A model generated the notes under the pieces. That model was not told where the DNA came from. It saw nothing but the letters and a program-made list of their open reading frames with translations, and did no database searches. This document shows, piece after piece, positions 1-7,027 of a stretch of 7,478 nt of DNA. Numbering within the stretch: the stretch's first letter is position 1; each line of letters opens with the position of its first letter. Made by a program: the position numbers and the translations under genes. The stretch is from Bruticola sp004554425 (GTDB lineage Bacteria; Vulcanimicrobiota; Xenobia; Xenobiales; Xenobiaceae), in NCBI GenBank assembly GCA_958366945.1, contig CATXCY010000065.1:1-7478 (forward strand), read 5' to 3'.

Positions 1-30
1 TTTCAGCCTTGACGGTTGCCCGCTGTCCTG

Positions 31-161
31 CTACTTTTCCGGGAGTGTGGCCACAGCTTCGGGACATTTTGTCCACAAGTCGGAGCGTAGGACGAGGGAC
101 GGGGCTTTCATATACCTGCCGCCGTTCTCTGAAACCAGCCCGATTTTTTGTTCATTCCCAT
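31..161 (-). other. Pair of overlapping micro-ORFs (17 and 26 codons) on the minus strand
   Basis: On the minus strand an ATG at 161 opens a 17-residue frame, MGMNKKSGWFQRTAAGI, that ends with TGA at 110-108. That TGA overlaps the ATG at 111-109 in an ATGA arrangement typical of translational coupling. The second frame runs 26 residues and ends with TAG at 33-31. A purine-rich GGCGGCAGG lies a few bases upstream of the second ATG and could act as a ribosome binding site. A third minus-strand frame ends with TGA at 164-162, just before the first ATG. No function is recognisable, and such short frames arise by chance in GC-rich DNA. They are recorded only because of the chained stop-start layout. 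Confidence 0.2.
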
Positions 162-260
162 TCACAAAAATTCAGCCTGTTTTCCTGCCGGAGCAAACGG
201 GGCGCAAAAAGCACCGCACCCCGTTTCCCCCGTCAGCCACGCCAGCAGGTATAACACACT

Positions 261-284
261 ACACTTTGCTTCGCAAAGTCGTGT
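261..284. repeat. Hairpin 1 of the flank: ACTTTGC / GCAAAGT
   Basis: ACTTTGC at 263-269 and GCAAAGT at 273-279 form a perfect 7-bp stem closed by a TTC loop. The outer bases AC (261-262) and GT (281-282) can extend it past a single bulged C. No T-run follows, so a terminator role is not supported. It stands directly before two further hairpins, suggesting a structured non-coding region such as an element's origin or recombination region. Confidence 0.6.
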
Positions 285-285
285 G

Positions 286-311
286 CCAAATGGGGGCTTT
301 GCCCCCTTTGG
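286..311. repeat. Hairpin 2 of the flank: CCAAAtGGGGGC / GCCCCCTTTGG
   Basis: GGGGGC at 292-297 pairs with GCCCCC at 301-306 around a TTT loop, and CCAAA at 286-290 pairs with TTTGG at 307-311, leaving one bulged T at 291. The stem is 11 bp and very GC-rich. It begins two bases after hairpin 1 and ends nine bases before hairpin 3. The lack of a following T-tract argues against an ordinary intrinsic terminator in either direction. Confidence 0.65.
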
Positions 312-319
312 AAACCCCC

Positions 320-373
320 ACAAGAAAAGGCGGTACGCTACCCCTCCACGGGGCGCATACCGCCTTTTCTTGT
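320..373. terminator. Large two-part inverted repeat, candidate bidirectional terminator or structured element site
   Basis: ACAAGAAAAGGCGGTA at 320-335 is exactly complementary to TACCGCCTTTTCTTGT at 358-373, a perfect 16-bp stem. A second stem, CCCC/GGGG with a TCCAC loop, lies inside it. The arms carry A-rich and T-rich ends, so transcription from either side would make a GC-rich stem followed by several U residues, consistent with a bidirectional terminator. If active, it would block element transcripts from entering the truncated DUF5682 gene downstream. An alternative is a structured origin-of-transfer or replication site of the element. The base pairing is certain; the role is inferred. 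Confidence 0.55.
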
Positions 374-441
374 TATCCAGCCCTCCGGCTGTATCGGTTG
401 AGCAAAAGTCAGCATGGGATTGGTGTGGTATCTTTAATTAT

Positions 442-2634
442 GTGAAACTCCCCAAGCTTATCTTGATAGAGGGGCCAAGCGATCTTAACAAGCAAATGAA
501 ATGGCTGTGCCATCCTGAGGCCATCTATCCTATTGCCATTTTAGCCTACACCAAGAGTACACCCGTACGCTCAATTTTGTATCCTTTGGCTATTTACTCT
601 CCAGAAGTACAAGCTATTCTGTGGGCTCACGAGCACAATGTAGAATGCCGCTTTATGGATTTGTCTTCAGCTGTTTTTTTAGCCTTAGGAGAAGATAACG
701 AAAAACAATTTGAAAATAAAGATAGTATTGGCGAAGAAAGTGGCAACTTAACAACAGAACAAGCTTATAGCCGTTTAGAATTACTAAGCGGTGAAGATCA
801 CGACTCTTTTTGGGAGCGCAACTTCGAGCACATTGAAAATGCTGAGCTATATGCGCAAGCGTCGGCAACTTTTAGCCTAGAATTGCGTAACTCGGTAGAC
901 GACAGCTTAGATAGACAAGCCGAAAATATTGTGCGCGAAGCTTATATGAAGCGTGTTATTGTCGATTCTTTAGCTCAAGGTTATAAGGCCGAGCAAATTT
1001 TCTGTGTATGCGGTTCCTTTCACGTGGAAGGTTTAATGCACAATGAGCCATTAACCGATGCAGAATTAGCTGCTTTGCCAAAAGTTGAGAGTGACGCAAC
1101 TCTTATGCCTTACTCTTACTATCGCCTCTCCGACCGTTCTGGATACGGAGCGGGCAACAAAGCGCCACAATATTTTCACCTTTTATGGGAAGCGCTCAAT
1201 TCAGGCGGCTTGCACCATTTACCTTATCTTTATTTGGCTTCCTTAGCCGCTTCTCAACGTAAATTCGGCAATTTAGTCTCTTCAGCTGAAATAATTGAAG
1301 CTGTCCGTCTAGCTCAAACGCTGGCCACTATGCGCAATAGTCGCTACCCGAGTTGGCCTGATTTGCACGACGCAGCTATTACTACCATAGGTCATGGCTG
1401 TTTCTCCGAGTTAGCTTTGGCTTTCGCCGATACCGATATAGGTACAACTATAGGATTTTTGCCTGAAGGTATTAGCCGCACCAGCTTGCAAGAAGATTTT
1501 TACCGGCAGCTTAAGGGGCTCCATTTAGAACGCTTTCGCACAGCAGTTAGTCAGCCTTTGGACTTAGATTTGCGAGAAAATTTAAGAGTCAAATCTAAAG
1601 AAGCGGCTTTTTTGGATTTGCGCCGTTCTTTCTTTTTGCATAGATTGCGCATATTGGGTATTTCTTTTGCCAATCTCTCTACTAAAAAACAAATGCAAGC
1701 CAATTGGGGCGAATATTGGTTTTTACGTTGGACTCCAGAAGCAGAAATAGAATTGGCAGAAAGTTCTCTTCTAGGCGATACTATTGAAGAAGCGGCTATT
1801 ACATCCTTGAAAGAGCGTTGCCAAAAGAGCGACTCTATAGCCACTACCGCCAGCTTACTAAAGGACGCCTTTTTAGGCGGACTTTCTGTTGCTTTTCAAT
1901 ATGTTTTGTCAGCTTTGCAAAAGCTTTCCACAGAAGCAGCTTCTTTAGAAGATATAGCTCAGACAGCAGATGAATCGTCTCTAATAATACGCTGTGAAAA
2001 TTTGCGTCAACTTGATTGCGCTTCTCTATGGCCTCTAATTGAGCAACTTTATTTGCGAGCTTGTTTAATTATGGAAGAAAGTTGCTATACCAACGAATTT
2101 AAGCCCATTAGGCAAGCTATGGAGCAAATAAATAAATTACAATTGAACCATAGCAACCTTGACGTATCTCTGTGGACATCTTTACTTAAACGTTTATCAG
2201 TCAACGATAAATTAAATGCTTGCTTATCAGGTTTTGCTATGGCCCTTTTACTGGAGCGCGGCATTACCAATGAAGAGGAGCTAAATTGTGAAATAGGCCG
2301 CCGTCTTTCACACGGTATGCCAGCTGAATCGGGTGCTGGATGGTTTGAAGGCTTATCAAGCAAAAATCATCAAGCCCTGATTATGCGTTTCAATTTATGG
2401 AAAACTTTAGATAAATATCTATCTGAATTGGATGAGCAATCTTTTCGCCGCGCTTTAGTCTTTTTGCGTCGCACCTTCGCCGATTTTTCCCCTCAGGAGA
2501 AAAATGATATAGCTGAAAATTTAGGTGAGCTGTGGAATTTAAATCAAGCGCCAGTCTCTTTAAGGCAAGTGCCAAAAGCAGAAGAGCAGCAATTTCTCAA
2601 AGATCTCGACAATTTTGACTTCAGTGATATTTAG
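442..2634 (+). CDS. DUF5682 family protein (YehM-like), 5'-truncated at a foreign junction
   Basis: Protein of unknown biochemical role from the MoxR-vWA associated module. The frame is open back to 148, but residues encoded before about 430 do not resemble the family. Family-like sequence starts at KLPKLILIEGPSDL (445 onward, EGP at 469-477) and continues with the typical block AHEHNVECRFMDL. Further on come a WERN motif (about 811-822), REAYMKR (about 934-954) and CVCGSFHVEGL (about 1003-1035, His codon at 1021). The C-terminal two thirds look alpha-helical and include the family-typical EIIEAVRLAQTLATMR. Family members, such as the roughly 760-residue E. coli YehM, normally begin with about 25-30 more residues containing a G-x-R-H-H-G-P-like motif, which is absent here. 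GTG at 442 is the first possible start near the junction, but it has no ribosome binding site, so the coordinate is nominal. The next gene starts 15 bases after the stop. Without a new start signal the gene is probably not functional. Confidence 0.8.
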   Translation: MKLPKLILIEGPSDLNKQMKWLCHPEAIYPIAILAYTKSTPVRSILYPLAIYSPEVQAILWAHEHNVECRFMDLSSAVFLALGEDNEKQFENKDSIGEESGNLTTEQAYSRLELLSGEDHDSFWERNFEHIENAELYAQASATFSLELRNSVDDSLDRQAENIVREAYMKRVIVDSLAQGYKAEQIFCVCGSFHVEGLMHNEPLTDAELAALPKVESDATLMPYSYYRLSDRSGYGAGNKAPQYFHLLWEALNSGGLHHLPYLYLASLAASQRKFGNLVSSAEIIEAVRLAQTLATMRNSRYPSWPDLHDAAITTIGHGCFSELALAFADTDIGTTIGFLPEGISRTSLQEDFYRQLKGLHLERFRTAVSQPLDLDLRENLRVKSKEAAFLDLRRSFFLHRLRILGISFANLSTKKQMQANWGEYWFLRWTPEAEIELAESSLLGDTIEEAAITSLKERCQKSDSIATTASLLKDAFLGGLSVAFQYVLSALQKLSTEAASLEDIAQTADESSLIIRCENLRQLDCASLWPLIEQLYLRACLIMEESCYTNEFKPIRQAMEQINKLQLNHSNLDVSLWTSLLKRLSVNDKLNACLSGFAMALLLERGITNEEELNCEIGRRLSHGMPAESGAGWFEGLSSKNHQALIMRFNLWKTLDKYLSELDEQSFRRALVFLRRTFADFSPQEKNDIAENLGELWNLNQAPVSLRQVPKAEEQQFLKDLDNFDFSDI

Positions 2635-2649
2635 AGGTTAAGCAAAGAC

Positions 2650-3822
2650 ATGGATCAGGAACAGCAAACGAAAATAGCTCGCTGGCGCTTGCTTTTAGGC
2701 TCGGAAAGCGAAGATAAATTCAGCTCTATGGGCGCTCAGCCGCTTAGCCAAGAGCAATTTATGCTTGATCAGGCTTTAGCCTCTGTCTATGGTACGACAG
2801 AGGAAAGTTTTAGTGGCAGCAACGGTTCAGCTTCTTCTGGCTCAGGGCCTTCTTTGCCCCGTCTTTCTCATTGGCTGGGCGATATTCGCTCTCTTTTTGA
2901 TGCTGACACCGTAGCCATAGTCCAAAACGATGCCATAGAGCGCCAAGGCCTAAAACAACTTTTGACCGAGCCGGAATTATTGGACAATCTCCAAGTAGAT
3001 GTAAATATGGCCTCTACTCTTTTAATGTTAAAAGATCAAATTCCGGCTAAATCTAAAGAAGCTGTACGCAATTATATAAAAAAAATAGTTGAATATATAA
3101 ATAAACTTTTAGTCGACAATTTACAACGGGCAGTTGCTGCCGCTATCAATAAAAAAAATCACTCTCCTCTGCCTTCTTCAGCAGCTCTCGATTTTGCCCG
3201 CACTATTCGCCGCAACCTCAAAAATTTCAATCCTACACTAGGAACTATTATTCCCGAGCATGTCTATTTTTTTGATAGAGATAGTCGAATAAATAGCTGG
3301 CAAGTAATTTTAGATATAGATCAGAGCGGATCTATGGGCTCTTCCATTATATATTCTTCAGTAATGGCTTGCATTTTAGCTTCTATGACTTCGCTACATA
3401 CAAATATTGTGGCTTTTGATACTAATATTATGGATCTAAGCGACTTGTGTAGCGATCCTGTAGATTTGCTTTTCGGTTTTCAAATGGGCGGCGGTACTGA
3501 TATTGCAAAATCTTTAGCTTATTGCCAGAGCCTTATAGAGCAACCAGACAAAACTTTGTTTTTCCTCATTTCAGATTTGGAAGAAGGTGGCAACCGTGCT
3601 TCTTTGTTGCGACGTTTGGAAGATATGAAAAATTCAGGCGTCAGGGTAGTAGTTTTACTAGCTATTGCCGATGGGGGCAAAGCATATTATGACGCCCAAA
3701 CAGCCCAAAAAATTGCTAACTTAGATATTCCTTGCTTTGCTTGCTCTCCAGAAAAGCTTCCAGAGCTATTGGAAAGAGCCTTAAACAAACAAGACCTGTC
3801 GATTTTTGCCAAGAAAGGGTAA
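2650..3822 (+). CDS. vWA domain protein, CoxE/YehP type, partner of a MoxR AAA+ ATPase
   Basis: A 390-residue cytoplasmic protein with no signal peptide or membrane segment. The N-terminal part has a Ser/Gly-rich linker (residues about 53-68), then the family-typical LSHWLGDIRSLF (73-84) and a helical region with LLTEPELLDNLQVDVNM. The C-terminal vWA domain (about 215-385) has an intact metal-ion-dependent adhesion site: DQSGSM at 224-229, the Thr of GGGTD at 283, and ISDLEEGG with Asp309. It should therefore bind a divalent metal and a protein ligand. In known MoxR-vWA pairs the vWA protein works with the hexameric ATPase to remodel targets; transfer of that role here is inference. Length is close to E. 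coli YehP (about 380). ATG at 2650 is preceded by GAGG at 2634-2637, a rather long spacing of 12 bases. It lies 15 bases after the DUF5682 stop and 4 bases before the SWIM gene, so the genes are co-transcribed. Confidence 0.9.
   Translation: MDQEQQTKIARWRLLLGSESEDKFSSMGAQPLSQEQFMLDQALASVYGTTEESFSGSNGSASSGSGPSLPRLSHWLGDIRSLFDADTVAIVQNDAIERQGLKQLLTEPELLDNLQVDVNMASTLLMLKDQIPAKSKEAVRNYIKKIVEYINKLLVDNLQRAVAAAINKKNHSPLPSSAALDFARTIRRNLKNFNPTLGTIIPEHVYFFDRDSRINSWQVILDIDQSGSMGSSIIYSSVMACILASMTSLHTNIVAFDTNIMDLSDLCSDPVDLLFGFQMGGGTDIAKSLAYCQSLIEQPDKTLFFLISDLEEGGNRASLLRRLEDMKNSGVRVVVLLAIADGGKAYYDAQTAQKIANLDIPCFACSPEKLPELLERALNKQDLSIFAKKG
3811..3819 (+). promoter_or_regulatory. Ribosome binding site that fixes the SWIM gene start
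   Basis: AAGAAAGGG sits inside the last codons of the vWA gene, seven bases before ATG at 3827. This spacing is ideal and selects ATG 3827 over the in-frame TTG at 3806, which lacks such a site. The overlap with the upstream coding end suggests coupled translation of the two genes. Confidence 0.7.
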
Positions 3823-3826
3823 AAAA

Positions 3827-5269
3827 ATGAGCCACACTTTAATTGACGAAAACACGATTGCTTCTCTGGCACCTTCACCAGCGGCATTAAAAAACGGACG
3901 TTTATTATCTGAAACAGGCAAATTTTCTAACCATTGCCAATCGACTGACGGTATGCTCTATTGGGCTGAATGTGCAGGCAGTGGCAAAAGTACATACCAA
4001 ACTTCCGCAGATTTTGCCGACCCAGCAAAACCGATTTGCCGTTGCTCTTGCCCAAGTAGGCAATTTCCTTGTAAACACTCTCTAGGGCTACTTTACGAAA
4101 TTGCTATAGGCAAAAATTTTGCTATAGCCGACATTCCCCTAAATTTGCAAGAAAAACGTCGCAAACTTCAGCAAAAAAATGAAAATAAAAAAATTGCAGC
4201 TACTAAACCTAAAGTTACTAATACTTCTGCACAAAAAAAGAAAATTGCCAAGCAATTGGAAGGCTTAGCCTTAGCTGAAACTGTAATAGATGAATTGCTC
4301 AATTCAGGATTGACAACTCTAGGTGGAAGCTCACTGGACAGTTATCAAAAATTGGCCAAAAATTTTAGTAGTTGTTATCTACCAGGAATACAAACAGCTT
4401 TTTTGCGTATGGCCTTAGCAGTAGAACATTTGCAAAGTAATCCTCAAGAAGCTGATAAACAGTATAATTTTGTTTTGCAAACTCTTATCACTTTATATTC
4501 AACTATAAAAAAATCAAAAGTTCTTTTGCAAAAGCAACTTGATGGTCAAGAAAGCACTCCTGAAGAAGCTATTTTATTCGAAGTTTTAGGCGGAGTATGG
4601 CGCTCCGAAGATTTGCGCAACTTAGGTTTAGTGCGTCGAAATGTAAAATTAGCACAATTGTCTTTTGATGTTTCCTTAGATGAAGCCAAGCAAGAATACA
4701 TAGAACGCGCTTTTTGGATCGATATTGACAATGGTACTATTTACCATACGCTAAATTTGCGTCCAGTTAGAGCTTTAAAGTATGTAAAAGCTTCTGATAG
4801 TTGTTTCAGTTTATTGGAAGCAGCTGAATTACTTATTTATCCTGGAGGTTTAGATCGACGCGTTCGCTGGGACGAATGTGCCAAATATCCTCTTGAGGAT
4901 AAAATTAAACTCCATTTGCCCACTTTAGCAGAAGAAAATATTGCTGTAGCTGTAAAAAAAGCTAAAGACCAATTTAAAAATACACTTTTTCCTAAATATT
5001 TGCCCATTCTCTTGCCTATAGCTCAAATTGCCTATAATGAAGACACACCAATTTTAGTAGACCCTATCGGAAATCGTATAGTTGTTCGCCATAGCCAATT
5101 AGACGGTAAAAAATATGATACTATAGCTTATTTAAAGCATTTTCCTTTACCTATAGATAGTGGCTGTGCCGCTTTCGGCTTACTTTTCTACGATAATTCT
5201 GACTATTCAATTTGCTTTGATCCCTACAGTATAATTGCCAACGGCCAGATCGTCCGCTTAATGTTTTAA
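3827..5269 (+). CDS. SWIM zinc-finger protein (YehQ-like) of the MoxR-vWA module
   Basis: A 480-residue protein with no signal peptide. The N-terminal domain (about 1-95) contains GKFSNHCQSTDG and YWAECAGSGKSTYQ, leading into a SWIM zinc finger with C73-x-C75, six residues, then C82-x-H84 (CSCPSRQFPCKH). SWIM fingers bind zinc and mediate DNA or protein contact; which applies here is unknown. A strongly basic, Lys/Gln/Asn-rich linker at about 109-142 separates it from a C-terminal region (about 143-480). That region starts with helices typical of these cluster proteins (ELLNSGLTTLGGSSLDSYQKLA) and ends in a mixed alpha/beta part. ATG 3827 is chosen for its ribosome binding site. It lies 4 bases after the vWA stop and 21 before the HEAT-like gene. 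This type of SWIM protein is usually encoded with a MoxR ATPase, vWA and DUF5682 proteins, as seen here apart from the ATPase. Confidence 0.88.
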   Translation: MSHTLIDENTIASLAPSPAALKNGRLLSETGKFSNHCQSTDGMLYWAECAGSGKSTYQTSADFADPAKPICRCSCPSRQFPCKHSLGLLYEIAIGKNFAIADIPLNLQEKRRKLQQKNENKKIAATKPKVTNTSAQKKKIAKQLEGLALAETVIDELLNSGLTTLGGSSLDSYQKLAKNFSSCYLPGIQTAFLRMALAVEHLQSNPQEADKQYNFVLQTLITLYSTIKKSKVLLQKQLDGQESTPEEAILFEVLGGVWRSEDLRNLGLVRRNVKLAQLSFDVSLDEAKQEYIERAFWIDIDNGTIYHTLNLRPVRALKYVKASDSCFSLLEAAELLIYPGGLDRRVRWDECAKYPLEDKIKLHLPTLAEENIAVAVKKAKDQFKNTLFPKYLPILLPIAQIAYNEDTPILVDPIGNRIVVRHSQLDGKKYDTIAYLKHFPLPIDSGCAAFGLLFYDNSDYSICFDPYSIIANGQIVRLMF

Positions 5270-5290
5270 AAGGGAGTGCCTAAAAAAATA

Positions 5291-7009
5291 ATGAATTTGC
5301 AAACTTTACTCGATCTAAAAAAACAACTTGATCGCTTAGCTATAGCAGGCACCTCTCTATTAGCTGACGATTTTCGTTTGCCAAAGAGTTTAGAAGCTCT
5401 GGCCCCTTTAGCTGCAGCTAGTCCTGTTTTTGCCAAAATTAGCGAAGGACTAAAAAATTTGCTAGAAGCTCCACCAGAAAATCGCAATTTCATTTTGCTA
5501 GACCTATTAGCTTTAGTAAACGCTGTAGTTTATACCCAAGGCAGCTTCGGATGCGTAGGCGAAATAACAGAACAGAAAATAGAACCAGGACAATATTTAG
5601 AATTAAGTTATACCAAATTAAAAGAAATTTTAGATCTCATTACTGGTAAAGGCAGCGGTCGTTTCGTTCCTATCCAAGAGCTATGGAATAATTGTCCTGA
5701 ATATTTTGCCGACTATAGGGTTATTTCTCGTTTAATAAACGCCTTAGATGAAAATTATGCGGAATTAGGCACACTCTATGTCAAAATTTTGCACCATCAC
5801 CTTAAAGAAGGAAATTTTAATCCCAAGCTTTTGGAAGAGAATTTTGATCCAGAAGGCAAACGCTCTATGATCCGGCGCGTCCAATTGCTAGCCTACGCAA
5901 CCGAAGAACAAAACTGGCTCTTAGAGCAATTGCCAAAAGCTAAAAAAGGTGTCAAAGAAGCTATTCTTCTGGCTTTGGGTAAACACAACGCCAATTTGTC
6001 TATATTGCTAGATTTAGCCAATACAGAAAAAGGTAAAAATTATCAAGCGGTTCTTAGATCTTTAGCCCATATCGATACTTATCAAACTAAAACTTTATGG
6101 GAAAAAGAGTTCGAGAAAGATCCTCTGGCAACTATACAATTACTAGCCGGCTCCACCGCTCCACTAGCTATAGAATTAGCTTCTCAATTTCTCTTGGAAA
6201 TTATGCAAAATTTAGCCAATGAGCAGAAGCAAGAGAAAGCCATAAACGATTTTCCTCATTGCCTGGAAGCTATGATCGGTAAATGGAATGCTGAGAGTAT
6301 AAATGTTTGGAGCCAAGCTGCACAATATGCCAAACATATTTACAGAACCCCTTCAAATTGCGGTGCAACTACAACTATGTTGGTTTCAGCTCTAGCCAAA
6401 AGTTTAGTAGTAAATCCTTGTGATGAGGCTAAAGCTACTGCCCAATATCTAGCAGAACAATATCCAGCCTTTTTGTGCGCTGGCTTTTTAGCTGATGCTC
6501 TGACTTTATCTAGCGAAGAGCTATACGATAAATATGCTAATAAAATTGTCCATAAGTCCTTAATAAGGTGGGAAACTAAAGACAAAAAAGCCATTCGCTT
6601 GCAAATTACGGCAGCTATTTCGTGGATTTATCATAGTGAACTTCACAAATGCGATGGTATTCCTTACAGTTACCATGATTATCTAACTAATATAGTCTTT
6701 GATAAATTCCAACCTATTAACAAACTTGATTTACGCTGGTTTAGTTTGCTAACCGCTCCCGATGTTGGTCGTCCAGAATCTGCATATTCTTACTTTACCG
6801 ATCTTCCGCAAATTGGCGGTATGTACTATTCTTTGGAGCAAATTATGGCTTGGCTTATTGATGCTGACGATCAAGCTCGCTGTAAAATTATCGGCGATTT
6901 CTTATACAAAAGCGCCAAAAAAGAAAAAAATATTTGGACAAAAGCCAATTATTGTAAATATCTTAAACAATGCGGCTGTAATGATTCTGACTTAGCTTTT
7001 TTGCAATAG
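5291..7009 (+). CDS. HEAT-like helical-repeat protein of the MoxR-vWA/SWIM module
   Basis: A 572-residue, almost wholly alpha-helical protein without signal peptide or membrane segments. The central part (about 186-300) shows FDPEGKRSMIRRVQLLAYA followed by paired helices such as KGVKEAILLALGKHNA and KNYQAVLRSLAHID, the pattern of HEAT-type repeats. Such proteins usually act as binding scaffolds. Helical-repeat proteins (including DUF5691-type) commonly accompany SWIM and MoxR-vWA genes, and the position here fits that; assignment to a specific Pfam family needs a profile search. The C-terminal part (about 460-572) is less repetitive and ends with a Cys-containing tail. ATG at 5291 is preferred. 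GTG at 5276 is also in frame, but the only Shine-Dalgarno-like sequence, AAGGGAG (5270-5276), overlaps it. From ATG 5291 the spacing is 14 bases, longer than ideal. It is the last gene of the operon. Confidence 0.8.
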   Translation: MNLQTLLDLKKQLDRLAIAGTSLLADDFRLPKSLEALAPLAAASPVFAKISEGLKNLLEAPPENRNFILLDLLALVNAVVYTQGSFGCVGEITEQKIEPGQYLELSYTKLKEILDLITGKGSGRFVPIQELWNNCPEYFADYRVISRLINALDENYAELGTLYVKILHHHLKEGNFNPKLLEENFDPEGKRSMIRRVQLLAYATEEQNWLLEQLPKAKKGVKEAILLALGKHNANLSILLDLANTEKGKNYQAVLRSLAHIDTYQTKTLWEKEFEKDPLATIQLLAGSTAPLAIELASQFLLEIMQNLANEQKQEKAINDFPHCLEAMIGKWNAESINVWSQAAQYAKHIYRTPSNCGATTTMLVSALAKSLVVNPCDEAKATAQYLAEQYPAFLCAGFLADALTLSSEELYDKYANKIVHKSLIRWETKDKKAIRLQITAAISWIYHSELHKCDGIPYSYHDYLTNIVFDKFQPINKLDLRWFSLLTAPDVGRPESAYSYFTDLPQIGGMYYSLEQIMAWLIDADDQARCKIIGDFLYKSAKKEKNIWTKANYCKYLKQCGCNDSDLAFLQ

Positions 7010-7027
7010 CTTATAGCTTTTTTTGCA
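7002..7027 (+). terminator. Weak candidate operon terminator
   Basis: Overlapping the last stop codon, TGCAA (7002-7006) and AGC (7008-7010) can pair with TTGCA (7023-7027) and GCT (7016-7018). A run of seven T lies at 7018-7024. The stem is short and AT-rich with an internal loop, so this is a weak intrinsic terminator at best. It is listed because no better candidate follows the operon before the opposing sequence. Confidence 0.25.

Larger units (their letters stand above)
1..430. mobile_element. GC-rich flank resembling intergenic sequence of a mobilizable element (right boundary about 420-445)
   Basis: This stretch is visibly richer in G and C than the operon that follows and is packed with inverted repeats: TGTGGCCACA at 46-55, GGACA/TGTCC at 62-74, and three larger hairpins at 261-373. 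The + strand stays open for long distances, but the translations look like read-through of non-coding DNA, with no recognisable domain. The style resembles spacer DNA of conjugative or mobilizable elements of gut Clostridia; that is recollection of general appearance and not a database match. No integrase, relaxase or transposase lies in the window, so the element's identity is unproven. The change to operon sequence falls between about 420 and 445, where DUF5682-like residues begin. No target-site duplication can be tested because only one end is visible. Confidence 0.45.

Noticed and set aside
148..441. In-frame N-terminal extension of the DUF5682 gene
   Set aside because: The frame is open, but the start codon has no ribosome binding site, the translation runs through three hairpins, and the residues do not resemble the DUF5682 N-terminus.
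47..445. 132-codon + strand frame in the left flank
   Set aside because: Overlaps the other open + frame, crosses the same hairpins and reads Pro/Arg-rich low-information sequence typical of non-coding GC-rich DNA.
3806..3826. Earlier TTG start for the SWIM gene
   Set aside because: ATG at 3827 has an ideal AAGAAAGGG seven bases upstream; the TTG overlaps the vWA gene and lacks a site.
5276..5290. GTG start for the HEAT-like gene
   Set aside because: The only Shine-Dalgarno-like sequence overlaps this GTG, so it cannot serve it; ATG 5291 is better placed.
6762..6995. 77-codon + strand frame inside the HEAT-like gene
   Set aside because: Out-of-frame shadow of a well-supported gene, with no independent start signal.
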